NCBI GenBank assembly: GCA_002430605.1
Contig: DJBY01000046.1
Coordinates: 2,801-9,888 of the forward strand
Direction: 5' to 3'
DNA: 7,088 nt
DNA from: Opitutia bacterium UBA5964
Lineage (GTDB): Bacteria; Verrucomicrobiota; Verrucomicrobiia; Opitutales; Coraliomargaritaceae
Part shown: positions 1 to 5,580 of the stretch, piece after piece
How the letters are laid out: every line of letters starts with the position of its first letter
Position numbering within the stretch: the stretch's first letter is position 1
The notes under the pieces: generated by a model
Told to the model about the DNA's origin: nothing
What the model saw: the letters and a program-made list of their open reading frames with translations, nothing else
The model's database searches: none
Program-made: the position numbers and the translations under genes

Positions 1-89
1 CGTGTCGCCTCAGTGGCAATTGCAGGAGATGCGCAGGCCAGCAAAGCCGCGGCCAATGAGATGAATTTTAAAGTGGAGGGGGCTTTCAT
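1..89 (-). CDS. Secreted protein of unknown function, N-terminal signal peptide only (truncated by window edge)
   Basis: Reading leftwards from an ATG at 89-87, 29 codons plus two bases are open to the window edge. The translation begins MKAPSTLKF and continues with a hydrophobic core rich in Leu and Ala, ending in a Pro-Ala-Ile-Ala-Thr stretch. This is a classic Sec signal peptide with a probable cleavage site after Ala-Ile-Ala. The ATG is preceded directly by seven A residues and no Shine-Dalgarno sequence is visible. The mature protein lies outside the window, so no function can be given. A strong terminator for the preceding gene (216-248) and a possible promoter at 149-176 suggest it is transcribed independently of the PEP-CTERM gene. 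The Cys in the hydrophobic part (Leu-Ala-Cys-Ala) leaves a lipoprotein signal possible, but the context is a weak lipobox. Confidence 0.6.
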   Translation of the reverse strand, partial: MKAPSTLKFISLAAALLACASPAIATEAT

Positions 90-148
90 TTTTTTTCGAT
101 TCGGTTGTTTCGGGGGCAAAAAACTCAGGGGGATTCTTAGGGTCAGTC

Positions 149-176
149 AGTATAACACAATTGGATGATCTGAGCA
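149..176 (-). promoter_or_regulatory. Possible extended -10 promoter for the gene at 1-89
   Basis: On the minus strand there is TGTTATACT (157-149), an extended -10 element (TG, one base, TATACT; 5 of 6 to TATAAT). Sixteen bases upstream lies TGCTCA (176-171), a poor -35 match (3 of 6). Transcription would begin near 142 and give a leader of about 50 bases. Position fits between the upstream terminator and the start at 89. This is a consensus match only, in an organism whose promoters I cannot calibrate. Confidence 0.35.
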
Positions 177-215
177 TCGTGTTTTACCCGATGGTTGAGC
201 AGACGTTTCACTGAC

Positions 216-248
216 AAAAAAAAAGCGCCCGGATTGCTTCGGACGCTT
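216..248 (-). terminator. Intrinsic terminator of the PEP-CTERM gene
   Basis: On the minus strand AAGCGTCCG (248-240) pairs with CGGGCGCTT (231-223) through nine base pairs, one a G-U wobble, closing an eight-base loop. The stem is followed by an uninterrupted run of T (222-216). It lies about 55 bases beyond the stop codon of the gene at 302-1105, the right place and orientation to end its transcript. On the plus strand the 3' flank is not T-rich, so the terminator is directional. Confidence 0.85.
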
Positions 249-301
249 ATTAAAATATGAACCAGCTCTAAACCGATTCCCCTAAACTATAAGTTGAAAT
301 C

Positions 302-1105
302 TTAAGCTCGACGGCGCAGCATCACGTAGCCCAAGGCCAGTAGACCACCGAACAAGGCGTAAGTGCCGGGCTCGGGAACTGCAGTAATCGAGATGTCGTG
401 TATCGCAAATCCATTGTCCGTGCTAGCCAACACGTTTCTAGCAATGCCGATAACAAAATAATCATACTGCGCAAGTGTGTCCAAACTATATCCGCTGAGA
501 TCAATCGAAGTGGAGTAAGCCACCGCATCTCCAATAAGTGCAGTTCCAGTGTCTTGATCCAATAGTTTGATTGCGGCTGCACCTCCATCAGCTTCACCGC
601 CAGCACCAGTTGTAAATTTAGCGCCACTACCTAAATTATAATAATCGAAGTCAGTTAGGTTTTGCCCCCACATCGCGCCATTTTGGGCACCTAAGTTAGC
701 GAAACTGGATGTAGCGGTCGAAGCTTTGTCAACCAAGCCCCATAAATGGACGTAAACATCAATGGCTGTGGTTCCATTCCAAGCATTATAAGTCATGTTG
801 ACCTCAATTTGGTTCTCAGTCGTCAATCCCAGACCGCTTAGATTGACAATCTGTGCCATAGCACCATCACTTACATTACTGTTATCCGCACTGTTGGTAT
901 TATAAAGCCACGAATTCCCGGATCCGAATGCCCATGCGCTCGTAGTTGACTTATGCCAGCCAGTAGAATCGCGTACAAACGCAGAGGTGGATAACGTCGT
1001 GCCGGTAGATGTGCCGTCCAGTTCGTCGATGAGAGTAATACTGGCTGCAAGCGCACTGCTCGCAAACGCAGCGAGACTAAAAAGTCCAAGTAATTGTTTT
1101 TTCAT
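302..1105 (-). CDS. PEP-CTERM sorting domain protein, secreted, function unknown
   Basis: This 267-residue protein has an N-terminal Sec signal peptide (residues 1-20, ending Ser-Ala-Leu-Ala) and a textbook PEP-CTERM tail at 243-267: VPEPGTYALFGG, then a short hydrophobic helix and the basic end RRRA. Proteins with this tail are recognised by an exosortase and delivered to the cell surface or exopolysaccharide; no exosortase is in the window. The mature part (21-242) is rich in Ser, Thr, Gly, Asn and Asp, has no Cys, and shows alternating beta-type segments such as IEVNMTYNAW and AIDVYVHLWG, consistent with a jelly-roll or lectin-like beta-sandwich. That fold is inference; I recognise no catalytic motif. 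The start is supported by the signal peptide beginning MKKQLL and by the upstream promoter. The gene looks more AT-rich than the fucosidase genes. It is monocistronic, with its own terminator at 216-248. Verrucomicrobial genomes often carry many such proteins, so its link to the fucosidase cluster may be only proximity. Confidence 0.9.
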   Translation of the reverse strand: MKKQLLGLFSLAAFASSALAASITLIDELDGTSTGTTLSTSAFVRDSTGWHKSTTSAWAFGSGNSWLYNTNSADNSNVSDGAMAQIVNLSGLGLTTENQIEVNMTYNAWNGTTAIDVYVHLWGLVDKASTATSSFANLGAQNGAMWGQNLTDFDYYNLGSGAKFTTGAGGEADGGAAAIKLLDQDTGTALIGDAVAYSTSIDLSGYSLDTLAQYDYFVIGIARNVLASTDNGFAIHDISITAVPEPGTYALFGGLLALGYVMLRRRA

Positions 1106-1162
1106 AAATAAATATAGATTAGAGGTAATTGTTTAGATGGATGAAAAATATCACACATTCTA

Positions 1163-1191
1163 AATATACACTAAATCCTCGAATCGCGCAA
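1163..1191 (-). promoter_or_regulatory. Probable promoter of the PEP-CTERM gene
   Basis: On the minus strand TTGCGC (1191-1186) and TATATT (1168-1163) are separated by exactly 17 bases. The -10 matches 5 of 6 and the -35 matches 3 of 6 of the sigma-70 consensus. Transcription would start near 1156, leaving a leader of about 50 bases before the ATG at 1105. The leader contains no evident Shine-Dalgarno sequence close to the start. Confidence 0.45.
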
Positions 1192-1193
1192 TA

Positions 1194-1207
1194 TACGTAA
1201 ATACGTA
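1194..1207. promoter_or_regulatory. Paired TACGTA palindromes, possible operator
   Basis: Two copies of the self-complementary hexamer TACGTA (1194-1199 and 1202-1207) are separated by AA, giving a 14-base imperfect palindrome with only the two central positions unpaired. The element ends three bases upstream of the putative -35 box of the PEP-CTERM promoter, where an activator or repressor dimer could bind. The surrounding DNA is AT-rich, so a chance origin cannot be excluded. The plus-strand gene at 1369 lies about 160 bases away in the other direction. Confidence 0.3.
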
Positions 1208-1368
1208 GTAAACATAATAACATACCGCTGAAATCACTCTAAAATGCTGCATAAATATTTGCACCAACCGGGTATTTACTCCAGAGCAGATTCACCGCTT
1301 CGCCTGCAGGGTTGCAACGACTTAAAAACTGAGTTGGACTGGTCACCGAATCCTACTTTAGATACGTC

Positions 1369-1936
1369 ATGCGTTACCTACTTCAAATCCTGTTTATCGC
1401 TCTCCTAGCTGGCACCAGCCAGGCAGAGCCGCTTGAGGATATGACGCAGTCGGAACTGAAACAGCGGCTGTCTGAAATTGATCCACCGCTTAGGCCAGCT
1501 AGCCCGCAGCACCCTGGGCAGCGGCGTGGGTCCGATCGGCTACCGCTCGTTTCCTACCAGCGATGCCACTCAGCCAAATTGGATCGAAATTGACCTGCCA
1601 GCGTCCGTGCCGGTGGATCAAATCATCTTAGTGCCCACCATCTGGCGCAACTCGCAGACGAACTTCCACTCGGATGCCTTTCCGACCGCGTTTCGTATCT
1701 TGAATGAACAGGGAGAATTGCTGGCCGAGGTGCGCACCACCGAAAAAGACTTGCCGCGTATTGCCCCACTCATTGTGCCAACCTTTGGCCAAACCGCCGC
1801 GAAGATTCGTATCGAGATCGATAGCCTCTCCCGCCGAGCCTTTGATGGTAATTTTATCTTGCCGGCGCAGCGTGCTGAGCTTGTGTATCAGAATCATAGC
1901 GATGGTCACTACTGTAATAAATTTAGACACCATTGA
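1369..1936 (+). pseudogene. Frameshifted and 3'-truncated secreted sensor-type protein (discoidin-like N-terminal domain)
   Basis: The first frame starts at ATG 1369 with a signal peptide (MRYLLQILF, ending Ala-Glu-Pro after Ser-Gln-Ala) and continues with a short helix to LKQRLSEID. After that the recognisable sequence moves to the next frame: RLGQLARSTLGSG, VGPIGYRSF, WIEIDLPASVPVDQIILVP, TIWRNS and AFPTAFRIL. Removing one C from the CC at 1483-1484 joins the two frames as SEIDHRLGQL and restores a continuous reading frame of about 188 codons to the stop at 1934-1936. The W-I-E-I-D-L and V-D-Q-I-I-L-V-P strands suggest a discoidin-like beta-sandwich. From memory this resembles the periplasmic N-terminal region of large signal-transduction proteins of Verrucomicrobia and Planctomycetes, which continue into membrane and kinase domains. 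Those are absent: the frame ends shortly after AELVYQ and the convergent fucosidase operon begins 43 bases on. I conclude it is a dead remnant. Alternatives are a sequencing error plus a genuinely short secreted discoidin-like protein. Confidence 0.6.
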
Positions 1937-1979
1937 GCCCCAAGCTCGTCCTGATTCTCTACTTTAACATCACCGTATT

Positions 1980-4430
1980 TTACATTTCTTCCAAGGCATG
2001 CTGGGCGATCACAATATTGCTGACCTGCTGGTTACGAACCAGCTTGAGTGCAAGGGGTTTGCTTCGAGCACCGGCAACGATACGCAGAAGCGCATTACTT
2101 GTGCGGACCGCCCTCCCATTGATCTGTTGTATAACATCACCTTCTTCCAGACCTTGTCGAGCCGCCTCGGAATCCTTCGGGACCTCTAGCAACACCACTC
2201 CGCCCTCTTCTTTACCGACCCCGTAGGCGGAAAACTCTTCGCCGCTCACGGTCTGCAGCCTCGCCCCGAGCCAAACGTGATTTACAGAAGACAAAGCCAC
2301 TGGTTTGGCTGAGGATGCCTTCGGCTCCGCCTTTGCAGATCTCACGGAGGGCAGTTGCGGCGTGCGGGCAATCTTTCTGAGCGCGGGCTTTTTCACCCCA
2401 AATTGATCCATCGGGAAATTTTCGAACCCGACATCAAAGGCGATCGAGCCGTCCTTGACACGGAAGTCTCCGTTGGCTGGATCGATAAACTGCGGATCGC
2501 CGAAGAGCGATTTTTCGTCCCATCCCAGCTTTTCCGAGACCGCTTTTGCTTTGGGCACATCGGTAACGAAAAACAGATTTTGATCGACCCGCGCGCCAGC
2601 CGCATTCGCTTCATTAATGCGTGCGGGACGGTGCTGAGACATCAGAATGTTGGAGTAGACCTGATCGTTGCTCCCCACATACCAGACGTGCGGGTGCAGG
2701 CCGTTGTTCACGATCACGTTGTTCCAGGCGTGGCGGCGAAAGCCCTCACGCAGTTTGAGGCCCTTTGCCAGCAGTAGGTTGTTGTAGATATCGTAGTTGC
2801 TCGACCCGTCGTCCAGATCGACATCCCATCCGTGGTCACAGCGCCAGCGGCTATTGCGAATGACCGTGGTTTTCACAGCATCAAGAAAAGGGAGCTTCGG
2901 ATCGTCGTTAACTGCTTTTTGTGATGATTTGACATCGCTGCGCCAATAGCGGTCCCGGCCCCATGAGTTGAACGAGCCGTGGTCGTGCGTCTCTAGCACC
3001 GTATCAAACACGTCGCAGCCTTCAATCAGATGGCCGCCCCAGGTGCCTTCGCTCACGTTAATGCCTGAGCGGGCACAGTCGTAGATGGAGACATCGCGCA
3101 CGGTGATGCCCTGCGCCATGGAAATCTGCACGCCGGCAGGCTGTTTTTCAACTCTTCCGATGCCGTGGATCAGACAGTCCTCGACAATCGAATCGGCCGG
3201 ATAGTTGTCGGTTTTTGGCCCTGGTGTCAGGTCAATTTTGCTAAGGTCGTTCGTCTCTTTGTATTCAAACAGTGGATTGCGCACGGCCTTAGGATCCCCC
3301 ACAAAGCAGACTCCGCTGGCGCCCGTATCGTGGATGTGGCAGCCCTTAACGAGTGTGCGTCGATTGTAGTTATTAACAAAGATGGCGTTGCCGCCGACCT
3401 GATCGAATTCGCAATCAAGAATGCTGACGTCTTCGGTTCCGGTCAGCAGGAAGGCTCCACCCCGATAAATGGCCCAGTCCGAGCGCAGCAATGGCTCTTT
3501 GCAATCCATGAAAGTTCGTGCGGCGTGGCGGACGGTAAAGCCCTGCAGGGTGATGAATTTAACGGGATCTGCCTGCGTTCCTTGGAGTTCGATCAGATGC
3601 CGCAGGCGCACCACCTCTACCTTGGCGTCCGATAAATCCACGCCGGCGGACGGCATGTAATAGAGTGTGGATGTCTTGGCATTGTGAAACCACTCCCCAG
3701 GCGCATCCAGTTCTTCAAAGATATTCTCCACCATGCGGAAGTCTTTATGCATTCCCATCTGGCGGTTGTTCTGCCAGCCGCCCTCATAGGTGACCTCGCC
3801 CTTGGCATCCTTGCCGGTGATGCGGTAGTGATATCCGCCCCACTGGTGCACGTGCATGGCGTGAATGTAACCGCCGGTTGGATCGGCCCAGTTGGCCGCC
3901 CGCTCGCTGGAAAAGGCATCAGCGCTGTAGCCCTGATAGGCTGCCGTTTTCTTTTTGGGATCGTAGTTCGGGTAACGCGCCATCCGTTGCGCCGTTTCGT
4001 TGATGAAGAGCTGGTCGACCTCTAAACCTTGCGGCGTCTTCGCCTGAAAGATTCCATCCTTATAAGAGGTCCAGTTGAGCTCAAGCTTGGAGCCGCCACT
4101 CAGCACTGCCCCGCCCTCGTTGTCCGCCTTGTAAACCACGGGGTTCTTTTCAGAACCAGAATCCTGCGAAGCGAAGGTCAAGGTTTCGGGCAGGTAATAG
4201 ACGCCATCGGCGACATGCACTGTCACCGCTTTCTTCGCTGCATACGGGCGCGCCAGATCACGTGCTTTCGCCAACGAGGCGACGGGTTTTTCCTGCGTGG
4301 TACCCACAAAGGCATCACTGCCCGCGGGGCTGACATACAAGTCTAGCGCCTGAACGTTGTTAGCCGCAAAGGCACTCACGAGACTCAAAGAGAGCATCGC
4401 TCCTGTGATTATTGCTTTATACTCCATCAT
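1980..4430 (-). CDS. GH141-like right-handed beta-helix glycoside hydrolase (putative alpha-L-fucosidase) with C-terminal PDZ domain
   Basis: A secreted protein of 816 residues, numbered here from the start I prefer. A signal peptide with core ITGAMLSLSLV probably ends near Ala-Phe-Ala (20-22). The catalytic part (about 29-680) opens with LDLYVSPAGSDAF and a GT...KPVASLAKARD segment, the usual entry to this family. It then shows parallel beta-helix rungs with recurring Gly, Asn and Val, for example GGNAIFVNNYNRR (346-358) and LIEGCDVFDT. Candidate active-site stretches are HVHQWGGYHYRITG (193-206), ETHDHGSFNSWGRDRYW (480-496) and CDHGWDVDLDDGSSN (531-545). GH141 includes a characterised alpha-L-fucosidase (BT1002) and also xylanases, so substrate is inferred from the neighbours. 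An Ala/Lys/Pro/Ser-rich linker (about 680-717) leads to a DegQ-like PDZ domain (about 718-810) with WLGA and GLEEGDVIQQINGRAV. No strong terminator follows the stop. An ATG at 4442 would add four residues, but comparison with the GH29 leader, where the matching position is ATA, favours 4430. The gene overlaps the GH29 stop, so the two are probably co-translated. Confidence 0.85.
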   Translation of the reverse strand: MMEYKAIITGAMLSLSLVSAFAANNVQALDLYVSPAGSDAFVGTTQEKPVASLAKARDLARPYAAKKAVTVHVADGVYYLPETLTFASQDSGSEKNPVVYKADNEGGAVLSGGSKLELNWTSYKDGIFQAKTPQGLEVDQLFINETAQRMARYPNYDPKKKTAAYQGYSADAFSSERAANWADPTGGYIHAMHVHQWGGYHYRITGKDAKGEVTYEGGWQNNRQMGMHKDFRMVENIFEELDAPGEWFHNAKTSTLYYMPSAGVDLSDAKVEVVRLRHLIELQGTQADPVKFITLQGFTVRHAARTFMDCKEPLLRSDWAIYRGGAFLLTGTEDVSILDCEFDQVGGNAIFVNNYNRRTLVKGCHIHDTGASGVCFVGDPKAVRNPLFEYKETNDLSKIDLTPGPKTDNYPADSIVEDCLIHGIGRVEKQPAGVQISMAQGITVRDVSIYDCARSGINVSEGTWGGHLIEGCDVFDTVLETHDHGSFNSWGRDRYWRSDVKSSQKAVNDDPKLPFLDAVKTTVIRNSRWRCDHGWDVDLDDGSSNYDIYNNLLLAKGLKLREGFRRHAWNNVIVNNGLHPHVWYVGSNDQVYSNILMSQHRPARINEANAAGARVDQNLFFVTDVPKAKAVSEKLGWDEKSLFGDPQFIDPANGDFRVKDGSIAFDVGFENFPMDQFGVKKPALRKIARTPQLPSVRSAKAEPKASSAKPVALSSVNHVWLGARLQTVSGEEFSAYGVGKEEGGVVLLEVPKDSEAARQGLEEGDVIQQINGRAVRTSNALLRIVAGARSKPLALKLVRNQQVSNIVIAQHALEEM

Positions 4431-4442
4431 TCTTTTGTTCAT
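4376..4442 (-). repeat. Junction repeat, copy B (GH29/GH141 junction)
   Basis: This 67-base block matches 5514-5580 at 57 of 67 positions with no gaps; the first 31 bases (plus-strand order) differ at one position only. It encodes the GH29 C-terminal tail and stop, and in another frame the leader, start and signal-peptide core of the GH141-like protein. Similarity stops at the signal-peptide end of the block, and beyond 4442 it becomes weak and gapped. Confidence 0.9.
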
Positions 4443-5568
4443 TTGATTGTTTCTTTGGTTGTTTCACCTGAATGCCGGGCATCTTGGTGACCTGCGGTAT
4501 AGTCTTACGGATCGGTGTCGCTTTCATCAATTCCGCAGTTTGCTTCAGGATGGCGAACGCTTCGGGCTGCACCTGGCCGCTGCCGTCGGGGCCGACATTC
4601 AGCAGGAGATTTCCGCCCTTTTCATTGATATCCTTGAGCTTGTTGTAAACCGTTTGGGCATCCTTCCATGCGTGATCGTGCTTCTTGTAGCCCCATGATT
4701 TATTCATCGTGTAGCAACCTTCCCAGTGCTTTGGAAAAGCACCACTGAAGTGCTGCTGCTCTTGGGTGACGAAGTCCAGTTCAAAGCCCTCGCGCTTGGC
4801 CACCCGGTTGTTGACGATGACCGTGGGGCTGGCAGTGCGGATCGCGTTGTAAAGATTAATGCCATCCTGCATGGTCCACCAATCGGCCCAGTCAGCGTCG
4901 AACCAGAGCATGGCTGGATCATACTTCTCAATCAGCTCTAAGACTTGGTTCCTCTGGTAGTCCACATACTCCTGTTTCCGGCCTGCCACTATTTGGGTCT
5001 GATGACCCAACCCTGACTGGGCGGGATGGTGCCAATCGATGATGCTGTAATAGAGCCCGAACTTGAGACCGTGCTTCTTGCATGCCTCGTTTAACTCGTC
5101 GAGAATGTCCCGTCCCTTGAACGGCGTGCTCGCAACGTCATAATCGGTATATTGGCTGTCCCATAGGCAGAACCCTTCATGGTGCTTGGTGGTGATCACT
5201 AGATACTTCATGCCAGCCTGTTTCGCCGCGCTGACAAGGGTTTCTGCGTCAAACTTAGCGGGGTTGAATGTCTTGAGCAGCTGAGTGTACTCTTCACGGG
5301 GAATCTTGGACTTGCTTTGAATCCATTCGGCATAGCCCCTGACACTCTTCTCATTCCACACTCCACCGAGCTGCGAATAGAGGCCAAGGTGGATGAACAT
5401 CCCATACTTCGCTTCCGCGAACCATTGCATGCGCGCAGTGTAGTTCTCAATGAATTCTTTCTTGAGCGTGGCTTCCTGGTCGGATCCTGCCTGTCCCTCG
5501 ACAGGCTGTGCGATCACGAGGCTCAAAGAGAGCATCGCTCCTGTAATTAATAGTTTATGCATCATCAT
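4417..5568 (-). CDS. GH29 alpha-L-fucosidase, secreted, catalytic domain only
   Basis: A 383-residue retaining exo-alpha-L-fucosidase. A signal peptide (MMMHK, then ITGAMLSLSLV) probably ends near Val-Ile-Ala (18-20). The (beta/alpha)8-like catalytic domain spans about 45-350. Family motifs in order are WFAEAKYGMFIHLGLYS (49-65, His60), ITTKHHEGFCLWDS (125-138, His129-His130), KFGLYYSIIDWH (169-180), LWFDADW (221-227), DFVTQEQ (265-271), a WEGCYTMNKSWGY block (282-294) and KGGNLLLNVGPDGSG (317-331). Asp224 in LWFDADW is the expected nucleophile; Glu270 is a candidate acid/base, but that residue varies across GH29 and I am less sure of it. The C-terminal beta-sandwich usual in longer GH29 enzymes (about 450 residues or more) is missing. 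It is replaced by a basic tail containing IQVKQPKKQ. The last eight or nine residues are encoded inside the duplicated junction block. The start at 5568 is supported by the signal peptide; it lies 8 bases after the GH95 stop, behind an A-rich leader with no Shine-Dalgarno sequence. Confidence 0.93.
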   Translation of the reverse strand: MMMHKLLITGAMLSLSLVIAQPVEGQAGSDQEATLKKEFIENYTARMQWFAEAKYGMFIHLGLYSQLGGVWNEKSVRGYAEWIQSKSKIPREEYTQLLKTFNPAKFDAETLVSAAKQAGMKYLVITTKHHEGFCLWDSQYTDYDVASTPFKGRDILDELNEACKKHGLKFGLYYSIIDWHHPAQSGLGHQTQIVAGRKQEYVDYQRNQVLELIEKYDPAMLWFDADWADWWTMQDGINLYNAIRTASPTVIVNNRVAKREGFELDFVTQEQQHFSGAFPKHWEGCYTMNKSWGYKKHDHAWKDAQTVYNKLKDINEKGGNLLLNVGPDGSGQVQPEAFAILKQTAELMKATPIRKTIPQVTKMPGIQVKQPKKQSNEQKNDGV

Positions 5569-5580
5569 TTTTTTGTTTAT
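5514..5580 (-). repeat. Junction repeat, copy A (GH95/GH29 junction)
   Basis: This is the partner of the block at 4376-4442. It contains the GH95 stop codon (5579-5577), the A-rich leader, the GH29 start codon (5568-5566) and the GH29 signal-peptide core. Aligned with copy B, the leader just before the start reads ATAAACAAAAAA here and ATGAACAAAAGA there. The GH95 TAA stop aligns with TGA in copy B. Confidence 0.9.

Noticed and set aside
1333..1368. Possible plus-strand promoter (TTGGAC with TACTTT or TAGATA) before the pseudogene
   Set aside because: Spacings are 14 or 19 bases and the -10 matches are weak, so I do not support it.
1628..1933. Minus-strand frame opposite the broken discoidin-like gene
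   Set aside because: The plus-strand translation carries family-like strands and motifs; the minus-strand one does not.
1932..1946. Small inverted repeat GAGC-CCCAA-GCTC between the convergent genes
   Set aside because: The stem is only four to five pairs and is not followed by a T run on either strand, so it is not a convincing terminator.
1894..1979. Possible insertion-sequence scar at the truncation point of the pseudogene
   Set aside because: No terminal inverted repeats, target-site duplication or transposase remnant can be seen; the cause of the truncation is unknown.
2355..2777. Plus-strand open frames opposite the GH141-like gene (also 3165-3635 and 3684-4025)
   Set aside because: They are antisense to a continuous 816-codon gene with clear family motifs; their translations have no recognisable features.
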